Translations under genes and position numbers: made by a program | Assembly: GCF_017348915.1 (NCBI RefSeq) | Contig: NZ_CP071383.1 | Coordinates: forward strand, 372,001-436,000 | DNA from: Leclercia pneumoniae | GTDB taxonomy: Bacteria; Pseudomonadota; Gammaproteobacteria; Enterobacterales; Enterobacteriaceae | Length of the DNA stretch: 64,000 bases | Direction of reading: 5' to 3' | Notes under the pieces: model-generated | The model's database searches: none | The model's input: the letters and a program-made list of their open reading frames with translations, nothing else | Told to the model about the DNA's origin: nothing | Part shown: positions 45,003-55,692 of the stretch, one piece after another | How the letters are laid out: every line of letters starts with the position of its first letter | Numbering within the stretch: position 1 is the first letter of the stretch

Positions 45003-45219
45003 GATATGCGCTCCACGACGACATGCTGTGAATCGGTTGTTTCTCTCTCCTTCTGATCCTCGGTTGAGGTTTGATTAAAGTGTAATCTCTTCTGCGGGGG
45101 GCATTGACGACCATTTCTGATGCTGTTGTTCAAAAAAACACCGCAATCGAGGCTGTTCAATGTTAAATCACCCACTTAGACCCGCTTTGCCCTTTGTGCG
45201 AATTATTTGTGCAATCACC

Positions 45220-45248
45220 TTGTGTTTAGCGGGGGTCGCAAGTATTAT
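45220..45248 (+). promoter_or_regulatory. rpsF operon promoter
   Basis: TTGTGT (45220-45225) and TATTAT (45243-45248) are spaced by 17 bases, about 100 bases before rpsF. The rest of the 345-base yjfY-rpsF gap shows only the leader RNA below. Confidence 0.7.
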
Positions 45249-45280
45249 GACGCGTCAATTTTTCAGCCGACCTTTAACAC

Positions 45281-45743
<463 letters not shown>

Positions 45744-45749
45744 TTTCTG

Positions 45750-46296
<547 letters not shown>

Positions 46297-46325
46297 TCGG
46301 GCACGGTCCATTAATACGACTTTAA

Positions 46326-46787
<462 letters not shown>

Positions 46788-46811
46788 TTTTTTACTCTGC
46801 TCACGTCGAAG

Positions 46812-46841
46812 CGCCGGCCTTGTGCCGGCGTTTTGCTTTTT
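46812..46841 (+). terminator. rpsF-rplI operon terminator
   Basis: CGCCGGC (46812-46818) pairs with GCCGGCG (46824-46830), followed by TTTTGCTTTTT. Confidence 0.92.
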
Positions 46842-46937
46842 AGCGTCACGTACCACGCTTTAGCGCTTTAAGGGTCGCTATTCTCTGCGCATTCTCAGAT
46901 AATAAAATGAAACGCCATTTTATTTATGAGATCTGTC

Positions 46938-47867
46938 ATGAATACCCCTCTGCCCACGCCCGTCTTTGCCCGCAAAAATGTTGCCTATGCCTGCGCGACC
47001 CTCTGCTGTCTGCTGTGGGGAAGCTCCTACCCGGCCATTAAAAGCGGCTATGAACTCTTCCAGATTGCGACCGACGATATCCCCTCTAAGGTGGTGTTCG
47101 CTGGCTATCGTTTTCTCTTTGCTGGCCTGCTGCTGTTGCTCTTTGCGCTGGCGCAGCGCAAACCGATCGCCCGCCTGAGCCCACGCCAGTTTGGACAGCT
47201 CTCTCTGCTTGGCCTGACGCAGACCACCATTCAGTACATCTTCTTTTACGTAGGGCTGGCGTTCACCACCGGTGTTAAAGGCTCGATCATGAACGCCACC
47301 GGCACTTTCTTTAGCGTGCTGCTGGCGCACTTTATCTACCACAACGATAAACTCAGCTATAACAAGACGCTCGGCTGTATCCTGGGTTTTGCCGGGGTGA
47401 TGCTGGTGAACTTCAGTAGCGGCCTGCAGGATTTTAGCTTCGTCTGGCACGGTGATGGTTTTGTCGTGCTGGCCGCCTTTATCCTCTCCGCCGCCACGCT
47501 GTATGGCAAACGCATCTCACAAACCGTGGATCCGACGGTAATGACTGGCTGGCAGCTGGCGATCGGCGGCGCGGTTTTGTTAGCGGGAGGGTATGCGACG
47601 GGCGGTACGCTGGAGTTACACAGCTTCAGTGCGCTGGCGATTCTGGGATATTTAACCTTGCTCTCCTCGGTCGCCTTTGCGCTCTGGAGCGTGCTGCTGA
47701 AGGTGAACCGCGTCAGTATGATCGCCCCCTTTAACTTTGTGGTGCCGGTGGCCGGGACGTTGCTCTCAGCTCTGTTCCTTGGAGAGAATATCCTGGAGAT
47801 CAAATACGCCGTGGCGCTGGTGCTGGTCTGTTCGGGGATCTGGTGGGTCAACAAGCGTAGCGCATAA
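46938..47867 (+). CDS. EamA/DMT-superfamily permease
   Basis: A 309-residue inner-membrane transporter with two EamA repeats and about ten hydrophobic helices; LLWGSSYPAIK in helix 1 is a common DMT signature. Such proteins often export amino acids or other metabolites; no substrate can be assigned. I prefer ATG at 46938 because GAGA lies seven bases upstream; ATG at 46926 is possible. It lies between rplI and ytfB, which are adjacent in E. coli from memory, so it looks like a lineage-specific insertion. Confidence 0.85.
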   Translation: MNTPLPTPVFARKNVAYACATLCCLLWGSSYPAIKSGYELFQIATDDIPSKVVFAGYRFLFAGLLLLLFALAQRKPIARLSPRQFGQLSLLGLTQTTIQYIFFYVGLAFTTGVKGSIMNATGTFFSVLLAHFIYHNDKLSYNKTLGCILGFAGVMLVNFSSGLQDFSFVWHGDGFVVLAAFILSAATLYGKRISQTVDPTVMTGWQLAIGGAVLLAGGYATGGTLELHSFSALAILGYLTLLSSVAFALWSVLLKVNRVSMIAPFNFVVPVAGTLLSALFLGENILEIKYAVALVLVCSGIWWVNKRSA

Positions 47868-47876
47868 GGCGCTGGC

Positions 47877-47902
47877 GGCCGGGCGGCGAATTGCGCCCGG
47901 CC
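47877..47902. repeat. REP-like palindrome
   Basis: GGCCGGGCG (47877-47885) and CGCCCGGCC (47894-47902) form a perfect inverted repeat between two convergent genes, resembling a REP/BIME unit. Confidence 0.65.
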
Positions 47903-47909
47903 TGAGGCG

Positions 47910-48551
47910 TTATTTCACACGTAAAAACGAGCCGTCCGGCTGGCGGGTAAACAGCACTTGCTGGCCATTCCCTGCGTCAATCGTCAGCCCTGTCACCACG
48001 CCGCTGGCGTTCTGACGAATCTGTACCATCTGACCATTCTGCAGGTTACTCAGCGGCTTACCTGCCCCCTCTACCTGTGCCATGGAATAGACATCGGTTG
48101 GCGGTAAATTATGGTCGCGGAATAGCTGCGCCAGGGTTTTACCCGGCTCTATCCGGTAGCTGCGCCACTGCTGATCAATGCCGGTCGCCTGCTGCGGCTG
48201 AGAGGTCGCCGGCGCTGCCGCCTGCTCCTGCGGCTGTTCTTCCTGAATCGGCTCGGGCTCTGCCGGTGCGACCAGCCCCGGATCGTTCGACGGCGTCACC
48301 AGCTGAGTTTGCATCGGCTGGCTCTCCGACTGAGGTTGCGATTGCGACTGCATATCAAGCTGTGCGTCCCGGCTCACCGGCGTTGTATCGCCATTGTCAC
48401 CGGAGGGCAGCAGGAACCCGATAATCATCAGCAGCAGGCCGAGTATGATGCCCCGACGGTGCATCGGCGGCAGCGGGTCCATGAGGCGAAGATCGTCCGG
48501 CGCATGCCAGATCCTCGCCAGGGTAGGTTTCAGTTCAAATCGCCCGGGCAT
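47910..48551 (-). CDS. ytfB: OapA-domain cell-division protein YtfB
   Basis: A 213-residue protein with one membrane helix near residues 33-49 (GIILGLLLMIIGFLLPS), a Gln-, Pro- and Ala-rich periplasmic linker, and a C-terminal OapA/LysM-like domain (about 130-213). E. coli YtfB causes filamentation when overproduced and binds septal glycans. Length matches. Confidence 0.92.
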   Translation of the reverse strand: MPGRFELKPTLARIWHAPDDLRLMDPLPPMHRRGIILGLLLMIIGFLLPSGDNGDTTPVSRDAQLDMQSQSQPQSESQPMQTQLVTPSNDPGLVAPAEPEPIQEEQPQEQAAAPATSQPQQATGIDQQWRSYRIEPGKTLAQLFRDHNLPPTDVYSMAQVEGAGKPLSNLQNGQMVQIRQNASGVVTGLTIDAGNGQQVLFTRQPDGSFLRVK

Positions 48552-48782
48552 GGCTCTCCTCCTGCTCCGCGTCTTTAATCCTGTTCCGGGAAGTATAGTT
48601 TGCTAACTGCCTGAAGGGCGTAGCAAAGTGGGCTTCCGTGACACACATTCGGGAATAATCCTGATTCACGCTATTGTTTCTGTTTCGCCGCGATTTGTCA
48701 TCTTTACTTAAGACAAAGTTTTACCCGTCGGAGCGTGGCTGCTATGCTGCCTGCTACTTTAAATGTGATGGAAGGAAAACCC

Positions 48783-49403
48783 ATGACCACCCCGACTTTT
48801 GACACAATCGAAGCGCAGGCGAGCTACGGTATCGGTTTGCAGGTAGGCCAGCAGTTGAGCGAATCTGGTCTGGAAGGACTGTTACCTGAAGCGCTGGTGG
48901 CGGGTATTGCCGACGCGCTGGAAGGCAAGCAGCCTGCCGTGCCGGTAGATGTGGTGCACCGTGCGCTGCGCGAAATCCACGAGCGTGCTGATGCCGTACG
49001 TCGTGCACGTTTCGAAGAGATGGCGGCAGAAGGCGAGAAGTACCTGCAAGAGAACAGCCAGCGTGAAGGCGTGAACAGCACCGAATCCGGCCTGCAGTTC
49101 CGTGTTATCACCCAGGGCGAAGGCGCTATCCCGGCACGTACTAACCACGTTCGCGTTCACTACACCGGTAAACTGATCGACGGCACCGTTTTCGACAGCT
49201 CCGTTGCTCGTGGTGAACCGGCTGAATTCCCGGTTAACGGCGTGATCCCAGGCTGGATTGAAGCGCTGACCCTGATGCCGGTAGGTTCTAAATGGGAACT
49301 GACTATTCCGCAGAACCTGGCCTATGGTGAGCGTGGCGCAGGCGCGTCTATTCCGCCATTCAGCACCCTGGTCTTCGAAGTCGAGTTACTGGAAATCCTG
49401 TAA
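48783..49403 (+). CDS. fklB: FKBP-type peptidyl-prolyl isomerase FklB (FKBP22)
   Basis: A 206-residue homodimeric prolyl isomerase. An N-terminal dimerisation domain (about 1-105) and a C-terminal FKBP domain ([35 protein letters not shown]) are present. The start at 48783 follows GAAGGAAAACCC and gives the E. coli length. Confidence 0.96.
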   Translation: MTTPTFDTIEAQASYGIGLQVGQQLSESGLEGLLPEALVAGIADALEGKQPAVPVDVVHRALREIHERADAVRRARFEEMAAEGEKYLQENSQREGVNSTESGLQFRVITQGEGAIPARTNHVRVHYTGKLIDGTVFDSSVARGEPAEFPVNGVIPGWIEALTLMPVGSKWELTIPQNLAYGERGAGASIPPFSTLVFEVELLEIL

Positions 49404-49414
49404 TCGTCATGCGT

Positions 49415-49443
49415 TTTTCCTCTCCCTCCGCGGGAGGGGAAAA
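49415..49443. repeat. Hairpin after fklB
   Basis: CCCTCC and GGGAGG pair tightly around GC within a larger imperfect dyad (TTTTCC ... GGAAAA). It belongs to the CCCTCTCC-like set found at other gene ends. The remaining 265 bases up to cycA are AT-rich and show no other element that I can defend. Confidence 0.6.
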
Positions 49444-49710
49444 TAGCGTAAAAACCTATAGTTAGAACTTAATCAACATTTAATGTTGCAAACGCGAATT
49501 TTGAGTGTATTTTTGTGAGCTGTTTCGCGCTGTATGAGTGATATGACACTCACTTTCAACATATTATTAACATAATATCTAAATCATAGTATTCATCCCG
49601 CCGAATCTTACCTAATATCGATGAGTCCTTAACAAGGGGTCGTCGCATTTTGACGCAATAAAAGGCCAGAAGAGCCTAAACAACACAGACAGGCAATACA
49701 GGAAAATTAC

Positions 49711-51120
49711 ATGGTAGATCAGGCAAAAGTCATTGCTACAGAAGAGGCATCGACTGAACAATCGCTTCGGCGAAATCTTACAAACCGTCATATACAGCTT
49801 ATTGCCATTGGTGGTGCTATTGGTACCGGGCTGTTTATGGGCTCCGGTAAAACCATCAGTCTTGCCGGGCCGTCGATCATCTTTGTCTATATGATCATCG
49901 GTTTCATGCTGTTTTTTGTGATGCGTGCGATGGGCGAATTGCTGCTCTCGAACCTTGAGTACAAATCTTTTAGTGACTTCGCTTCCGACCTGTTAGGGCC
50001 GTGGGCGGGCTATTTTACCGGTTGGACTTACTGGTTCTGCTGGGTTGTTACCGGCATGGCAGATGTGGTCGCCATCACGGCCTATGCGCAGTTCTGGTTC
50101 CCCGGCCTGTCGGACTGGGTCGCCTCGCTGGCGGTGATTGTGCTGCTGCTGGGGCTGAACCTCGCGACCGTGAAGATGTTCGGTGAGATGGAGTTCTGGT
50201 TTGCGATGATCAAGATTGTCGCCATCGTGGCGCTGATCGTGGTCGGGCTGGTGATGGTGCTGACGCACTTCCAGTCACCAACCGGCGTTGAAGCCTCCTT
50301 CGCGCATCTGTGGAATGACGGCGGCTGGTTCCCGAAAGGGATTAGCGGCTTCTTCGCAGGGTTCCAGATAGCGGTCTTCGCCTTTGTGGGCATTGAGCTG
50401 GTGGGTACCACCGCCGCAGAGACCAAAGACCCGGAGAAATCCCTGCCGCGCGCGATCAACTCTATTCCGATCCGTATCATTATGTTCTACGTATTCGCGC
50501 TGATCGTGATTATGTCGGTCACCCCGTGGAGCTCAGTGGTGCCAACCAAGAGCCCGTTCGTCGAACTGTTCGTGCTGGTGGGTCTGCCGGCGGCGGCGAG
50601 CCTGATTAACTTCGTGGTCCTGACCTCTGCGGCCTCATCCGCGAACAGCGGCGTCTTCTCCACCAGCCGTATGCTGTTCGGCCTGGCGCAGGAGGGGGTG
50701 GCCCCGAGCGCCTTCGCTAAGCTCTCTAAACGCGCTGTGCCGGCGAAAGGCTTGACCTTCTCCTGCATCTGCCTGCTGGGCGGCGTGGTCATGCTGTATG
50801 TGAACCCAAGCGTTATCGGCGCCTTCACCATGATCACCACCGTGTCGGCGATTCTGTTTATGTTCGTCTGGACGATCATTCTCTGCTCGTACCTGGTGTA
50901 CCGCAAACAGCGTCCAGAGCTGCATGCCGCTTCCAAATACAAGATGCCGCTGGGCAAACTGATGTGCTGGGTCTGTATGGCGTTCTTTGTCTTCGTGCTG
51001 GTATTGCTGACGCTGGAAGATGATACCCGCCAGGCGCTGATTGTTACGCCGCTTTGGTTCATTGTTCTGGGGCTGGGCTGGATTTTCATCGGCAAGAAAC
51101 GCATGGCAGGCGTGCGTTAA
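49711..51120 (+). CDS. cycA: D-serine/D-alanine/glycine permease CycA
   Basis: A 469-residue amino acid-polyamine-organocation permease with about twelve helices; the substrate-binding start IAIGGAIGTGLFMGSG in helix 1 is typical. It imports glycine, D-serine, D-alanine and D-cycloserine with protons. A long 5' region precedes it; in E. coli the small RNA GcvB represses this mRNA, which was not verified here. A terminator follows. Confidence 0.97.
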   Translation: MVDQAKVIATEEASTEQSLRRNLTNRHIQLIAIGGAIGTGLFMGSGKTISLAGPSIIFVYMIIGFMLFFVMRAMGELLLSNLEYKSFSDFASDLLGPWAGYFTGWTYWFCWVVTGMADVVAITAYAQFWFPGLSDWVASLAVIVLLLGLNLATVKMFGEMEFWFAMIKIVAIVALIVVGLVMVLTHFQSPTGVEASFAHLWNDGGWFPKGISGFFAGFQIAVFAFVGIELVGTTAAETKDPEKSLPRAINSIPIRIIMFYVFALIVIMSVTPWSSVVPTKSPFVELFVLVGLPAAASLINFVVLTSAASSANSGVFSTSRMLFGLAQEGVAPSAFAKLSKRAVPAKGLTFSCICLLGGVVMLYVNPSVIGAFTMITTVSAILFMFVWTIILCSYLVYRKQRPELHAASKYKMPLGKLMCWVCMAFFVFVLVLLTLEDDTRQALIVTPLWFIVLGLGWIFIGKKRMAGVR

Positions 51121-51143
51121 AAAAAGGCCACCTGCGGGTGGCC
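51119..51143 (-). terminator. ytfE terminator
   Basis: On the minus strand GGCCACC pairs with GGTGGCC (51126-51143) and a run of six T follows. It lies just past the ytfE stop in the convergent gap with cycA. Confidence 0.8.
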
Positions 51144-51160
51144 AAACTAAACACTCTATC

Positions 51161-51185
51161 AAGGCGCTCTCAGGCGCCTTTTTTA
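51161..51185 (+). terminator. cycA terminator
   Basis: AAGGCGC (51161-51167) pairs with GCGCCTT (51174-51180), followed by TTTTT. It overlaps the end of ytfE. Confidence 0.85.
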
Positions 51186-51845
51186 TTCGCCTGCGAGGGC
51201 ACGCGGGAACAAGACGTTGTTTTCCAGACTGATGTGCTCCATCAGATCGTCAATCATTTCGTTAATACCGTTGTACATGGCGCGCCAGGTTGTACAGGCA
51301 TCAGCAGGCGGCGTAACGTTATTGGTGGCGTGTTTGATCACTTCCAGCAGCTCGCCGGCTTCATCGTGTTCGCTCTCCATCACGCTGATTGGCCCCATCG
51401 CCTGGCTGCCCATCCCTTGTTTAATCATCGGAAAGAGGATCTGCTCTTCTTTCATCATATGGCTGGAGAGTTCCTGGTGCAGCATGGTCAGGTATTTGGC
51501 CAGCCCGCGCGGTACAGAGGCTTTGTCCGCATGCACGCGTTCTACTTTGGTCGCCTGTAGAATCAACTCCGGCAGCTGTTCACGATGGCGGTCATGATAC
51601 CGCACGATGATATGGTCGATGATCTCTGCCAGCGGGGCGCTGCGCCAGTTTTTATCGACAGGCTGCTCGGCCAGTTCCGCCAGCTCGCTCTCGATAACCT
51701 CCACGTCCAGCGCCTTACGGGAGGCGGCACGCGCCAGCGTTTGCTTACCGCCACAGCAGTAATCCATATCATATTTACGGAACAGCGCCGAGGCGCGTGG
51801 GATAGAGAGCGCAAGCTCACCTAAAGGTTGGTCGCGGAAGGCCAT
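51183..51845 (-). CDS. ytfE: Iron-sulfur cluster repair di-iron protein YtfE (RIC)
   Basis: A 220-residue protein that repairs iron-sulfur clusters after nitrosative or oxidative damage. The ScdA N-terminal domain carries Cys30-Cys31 (DYCCGG), and the hemerythrin-like domain (about 80-215) supplies the His and Glu ligands ([39 protein letters not shown]) of a non-haem di-iron centre. The NsrR operator just upstream indicates NO induction. Confidence 0.97.
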   Translation of the reverse strand: MAFRDQPLGELALSIPRASALFRKYDMDYCCGGKQTLARAASRKALDVEVIESELAELAEQPVDKNWRSAPLAEIIDHIIVRYHDRHREQLPELILQATKVERVHADKASVPRGLAKYLTMLHQELSSHMMKEEQILFPMIKQGMGSQAMGPISVMESEHDEAGELLEVIKHATNNVTPPADACTTWRAMYNGINEMIDDLMEHISLENNVLFPRALAGE

Positions 51846-51871
51846 GGAAGTTACCTCGTCATCAGGAATAT

Positions 51872-51894
51872 AAGGTGCATTTTAAATACATCTT
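51872..51894 (-). promoter_or_regulatory. NsrR operator of ytfE
   Basis: The 23-base dyad runs from AAGGTGCATTT to AAATACATCTT and differs at few positions from the enterobacterial NsrR consensus (AAGATGCATTT-n-AAATGCATCTT). It lies 27 bases upstream of the ytfE start. The repressor gene nsrR is at 33980 in this window. Confidence 0.85.
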
Positions 51895-52023
51895 TTATCG
51901 CAGGCTATAACCCTTTAGAGGAAGGGGTAAAAAAGAGAGTTAGATCACAAAAAAATACCGGTTTTAACTCCTTGAATGAATGCAGGAAACCAGTTTAGAA
52001 ACTTTTTAAAGGCGTGGAGAGCG

Positions 52024-52050
52024 TAAATAAGCGGCGGAGGTTGCCGATAT
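52024..52050 (+). promoter_or_regulatory. Sigma-28 (FliA) promoter of the Tsr-like receptor
   Basis: TAAATAAG (52024-52031), 11 bases, then GCCGATAT (52043-52050), 38 bases before the start codon. The -10 element matches 7 of 8 bases of GCCGATAA and the TAAA core is perfect, so flagellar-regulon control is strongly indicated. Confidence 0.85.
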
Positions 52051-52088
52051 ACCCTCCCAGACAATACCTGCAAATATAAAGGCTACGC

Positions 52089-53738
52089 ATGTTTAAACGA
52101 ATAAAAGTCATTACCCTGCTGATTTCAGTGCTGCTGGCACTCGGGATCATACAGCTGATCTCTGCGGGCATTTTTATCAATGCCCTGAACAACGATAAAG
52201 AAAACTTCACGGTTTCTCAGGTCTCCAGCCAGAACGTGGCAGAGTTTACTGACGCGTGGATCAGCCTCAACCAGGCACGCGTGACGCTGAACCGCGGCAT
52301 GCTCCGTCTGCAAAGCAGCGTAGCGACGCAGATCAACGGCGGGCAGCTGAATGAGCTGGTCAGCACAGCGAAAAATCTGCTGGCAGATGCCCAGGCCCAT
52401 TACGACAAATACTATGCGTTGCCGGAAACGCCGGGTCTGGATGACAAGCTGTCCAGCCAGCTGGAAGAGCAGTACCGCATCTACTCCGCGACTCTGGCGC
52501 AGATGAACGTTCTGCTGGCGCAGGGCAACCTGGAAGAGATGTTCAAACAAAACGCGGAGCAGAAGCAAACCGCGATGCAGAAAGTCTACCGTGAATGGCG
52601 TGAGGCGCAGGCCGCGCTTACCGACAAGGGAATTAAGGATAACGAGAGCGACTATAAGCGCATCCTGTGGATCCTCTCTACAATGATGGCGCTGGTCATC
52701 GCGACGATTATCTCCAGCTGGATTGCGATGCGCCGCGTGCTGTTGCTGCCGCTGCAGGACGTGATTGATCATATCCGTGCCATTGCGGCGGGAGATTTGA
52801 CCCAGTCTATCGATCCGTCAGGTAAAAACGAGATGGCGGTGCTGGCGCGCAATGTACACGAGATGCAGACCTCGCTCTCTCGCACCGTTGGTGTGGTACG
52901 TGAAGGTGCCGATACCATCTATACCGGTGCGGGCGAAATCTCCGCGGGCAGTAACGATCTCTCTTCCCGTACTGAGCAGCAGGCTGCCTCTCTGGAAGAG
53001 ACCGCCGCCAGCATGGAACAGCTGACCGCAACGGTGAAGCAGAACGCCGACAACGCTCGTCAGGCTTCCCGACTGGCACTGGACGCCTCCTCTACCGCGA
53101 AAAAAGGCGGCAGCGTGGTGGAAGGCGTGGTGCGCACCATGGATGAGATTGCCACCAGCTCCAGCAAAATTGCGCAGATCACCAACGTGATTGACGGCAT
53201 CGCGTTCCAGACCAATATCCTGGCCCTGAACGCCGCGGTAGAAGCCGCCCGTGCAGGTGAGCAGGGTCGCGGTTTTGCGGTTGTCGCCGGGGAAGTACGT
53301 ACGCTGGCAAGCCGTAGCGCTCAGGCAGCAAAAGAGATCAAAGCCCTGATCGATGACTCTGGCGAGCGCGTCAGCGCAGGCTCGGCGTTAGTCAATGAAG
53401 CCGGCACGACCATGGCGGAGATCGTCAATGCCGTGACGCGCGTCACCGACATTATGGGCGAAATCGCCTCGGCGTCTGATGAGCAGAGCCGTGGCATTGA
53501 CCAGGTAGGTCAGGCGGTTGCCGAAATGGATCGCGTGACTCAGCAGAACGCCTCGCTGGTAGAGGAGTCTGCCGCCGCCGCCGCCGCGCTGGAAGAACAG
53601 GCCGCACGCCTGAACGAAGCCGTGGCGGTATTTAAAATCGCCCGTGTTCAGACGCTGAAAACCCCAGCCACCAAAGCCGCTACGCCGAAGGCAAAACCGG
53701 TTGCTACGGTTTCTGAAGCGAACTGGGAAACCTTTTAA
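52089..53738 (+). CDS. Tsr-like methyl-accepting chemotaxis protein
   Basis: A 549-residue chemoreceptor. Membrane helices at about 7-30 and 191-212 enclose a four-helix-bundle sensor; the Tsr serine-pocket residues Arg64, Asn68, Arg69 and Arg73 are all present ([13 protein letters not shown]). HAMP, methylation helices and the tip hairpin [21 protein letters not shown] follow, and the protein ends in the NWETF tether for CheR and CheB. It may sense serine or related amino acids. It is not at the usual tsr locus, so it may be a paralogue. Confidence 0.93.
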   Translation: MFKRIKVITLLISVLLALGIIQLISAGIFINALNNDKENFTVSQVSSQNVAEFTDAWISLNQARVTLNRGMLRLQSSVATQINGGQLNELVSTAKNLLADAQAHYDKYYALPETPGLDDKLSSQLEEQYRIYSATLAQMNVLLAQGNLEEMFKQNAEQKQTAMQKVYREWREAQAALTDKGIKDNESDYKRILWILSTMMALVIATIISSWIAMRRVLLLPLQDVIDHIRAIAAGDLTQSIDPSGKNEMAVLARNVHEMQTSLSRTVGVVREGADTIYTGAGEISAGSNDLSSRTEQQAASLEETAASMEQLTATVKQNADNARQASRLALDASSTAKKGGSVVEGVVRTMDEIATSSSKIAQITNVIDGIAFQTNILALNAAVEAARAGEQGRGFAVVAGEVRTLASRSAQAAKEIKALIDDSGERVSAGSALVNEAGTTMAEIVNAVTRVTDIMGEIASASDEQSRGIDQVGQAVAEMDRVTQQNASLVEESAAAAAALEEQAARLNEAVAVFKIARVQTLKTPATKAATPKAKPVATVSEANWETF

Positions 53739-53745
53739 TCGCTAA

Positions 53746-54723
53746 TTAGCCTTGCGAAACCGGAACGACCGTTGGTTTTTCCGGTTTCGCGCTTACCGCA
53801 ACCACCACGCCCACTACCAGCAACGCGATCCCGCCCAGCGTCAATAATGGCGGCAAACTCTGGCGCATCAGGAAGGTATAGAGTAACCCCGCCAGCGTTT
53901 CAAAAACGATTAACGGGCCGAGGATCACCGTCGGCAACTTCTGGCTGGCGACGTTCCAGCACAGCGCACCGACCCAGGAACAAAGCACCGCAATCGCCAC
54001 CATTAGCCCTACAAACAGCCCCGGCCGGGGTCCAAACGGCAGGTCAAACGCCGGCAGTTCGACATTCAGCCACAGGCAAGCCGCGATATAGCCCAGCAAT
54101 GAGACCGGTAGCGTCACCAGCGCCTGCGCAGTGGCCCACATCATCGGATGTTTATCCGGGTTCTCCCGCAGCCAGCGGGCATTGCGCAGGGCATACCACG
54201 CCCAACAGACCACCGACAAAAACGCCAGAATGATGCCAGAGACGTAACGCCAACCGCTGGCGTTTACCAGACCATGTCCCAGCTCGGCGACGTTGACACA
54301 CACCAGTCCCAGCGCAATACAGATCAGCGCTGGCACCATTTTTGACCATGCCAGTTTGCCATCGCGCTGGCTATATAGAAGATTGGCGAAGACCGGGATC
54401 ACCACCGGCAAGGTGCCAATGATCATGGTCGAGACCGGCGCCCCGGTGCGCTGAATGGCGCTTGCCAGGCAGAGGTAATAGATCAGGTTGCCCATCATGG
54501 TGAGGGCGAGGGCGGTGAGCCAGTCCCGGCGGGTAAGTTGGCGCAGGCGGGCGCGTCCCAACCAGGCGAGCGGTAGGGCGATTAACCCCAGCGCCAGGTA
54601 ACGCCCCATCGACTGCAGCATCGCCGGGTATTCGGGTACGATTAACGGGCCGACAAAAATCAGCCCCCACATCAAGCCTGCAAGCAAGGCATACAACACA
54701 CCGCTAATCATTTTGTTATCCAC
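53746..54723 (-). CDS. EamA/DMT-superfamily permease
   Basis: A 325-residue inner-membrane transporter with ten predicted helices in two EamA repeats (GLMWGLIFVGPLIVPEYP; ETLAGLLYTF). Substrate unknown; export of an amino acid or related compound is the family norm. It lies 63 bases downstream of an AraC-type regulator on the same strand and is probably its target. Confidence 0.88.
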   Translation of the reverse strand: MDNKMISGVLYALLAGLMWGLIFVGPLIVPEYPAMLQSMGRYLALGLIALPLAWLGRARLRQLTRRDWLTALALTMMGNLIYYLCLASAIQRTGAPVSTMIIGTLPVVIPVFANLLYSQRDGKLAWSKMVPALICIALGLVCVNVAELGHGLVNASGWRYVSGIILAFLSVVCWAWYALRNARWLRENPDKHPMMWATAQALVTLPVSLLGYIAACLWLNVELPAFDLPFGPRPGLFVGLMVAIAVLCSWVGALCWNVASQKLPTVILGPLIVFETLAGLLYTFLMRQSLPPLLTLGGIALLVVGVVVAVSAKPEKPTVVPVSQG

Positions 54724-54786
54724 ATCTTAGAAACCTGCGGTAAGTGTAGAAAGGGAGGCGCGGAGAGTATTGTACGAGGTTGCGCA

Positions 54787-55611
54787 TTAGCGCCTCGCCA
54801 CCTGCTTCTGATAGCGAACCGGGGTGATGCCATAACGGCGGGTAAAGGCCCGGGTCAGGTGCGATTGATCGGTTAAACCGGTGGCGGCGGCCACTTCAGC
54901 GGCGGGCATGCCGTGGGTAAGAAAAGCCTTGGCGCGCCACAGGCGAATGGCCATCAGCATCTGGTGCGGGGTGACGTGAAAATGGGCCTTAAACTGGCGC
55001 TGGAAATGATACGGGCTGAGCGCCACCACCTGCGCCAGTTCGTCCAGGGTCAGGGCGTGCATATAGTTGTCGTGCAGATATTCACGCACTCGCTCAAATC
55101 GGTGCGCCCCCTCCTGAATCTGCGGTGCATGGCGTGCCAGCGGCTGGAAAGTCTCAATCAGATCCAGCAGAAACCCTTTCTGAGCCAGCGGATCGTCGGT
55201 ATGCCACAGGGCGTAGATAAGCTGGCCGATTTGCCGGGAGCGTAGCGGATCGTAACGGGTAACATCGCTAAACCACCAGTGACGTACGCCGGTTACCTCT
55301 TCCAGCAGGTCGGGTTCAAGATAAACCATACGGTAACGCCAGCCGCCATCGGTCGCGGACTCGCCGGTATGGATCTCATCCGGGTTCATGGTGACGACAG
55401 ATTTCTCAGGGGCGAGGTAGTGGGAGCCGCGATAACGAAAGCGCTCGGCACCGGTTTCGATAGTGCCGATACCAAAGGCTTCATGGGTATGGGGTTCAAA
55501 GGCATAGCGGGAGATATGGGCATGGTAAAGCTCCACGCCAGGTAGCTGCGCCAGATGGCGAAAGCGGGCGCTGTCTCTCTCATCAATAAACTGTTCAGGT
55601 ACGCCTTGCAC
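54787..55611 (-). CDS. AraC-family transcriptional regulator
   Basis: A 274-residue regulator with an N-terminal cupin sensor (about 25-150, HTHEAFGIGTIE) and a C-terminal AraC double helix-turn-helix (about 175-274, LTLDELAQVVALSPYHFQRQ; GLTDQSHLTRAFTRRYGITP). I choose the GTG at 55611 because AGGAG lies seven bases upstream; GTG codons at 55617 and 55626 are in frame. Next gene is a permease, so the pair may form a sensed efflux or uptake unit. Ligand unknown. Confidence 0.87.
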   Translation of the reverse strand: MQGVPEQFIDERDSARFRHLAQLPGVELYHAHISRYAFEPHTHEAFGIGTIETGAERFRYRGSHYLAPEKSVVTMNPDEIHTGESATDGGWRYRMVYLEPDLLEEVTGVRHWWFSDVTRYDPLRSRQIGQLIYALWHTDDPLAQKGFLLDLIETFQPLARHAPQIQEGAHRFERVREYLHDNYMHALTLDELAQVVALSPYHFQRQFKAHFHVTPHQMLMAIRLWRAKAFLTHGMPAAEVAAATGLTDQSHLTRAFTRRYGITPVRYQKQVARR

Positions 55612-55692
55612 AGCCACACTCCTCACGGGTCATTCTTTCATTATCAGAGATGACCCGTGGGGATGCTACAAAAAATAACCTGTCTTTAACAA

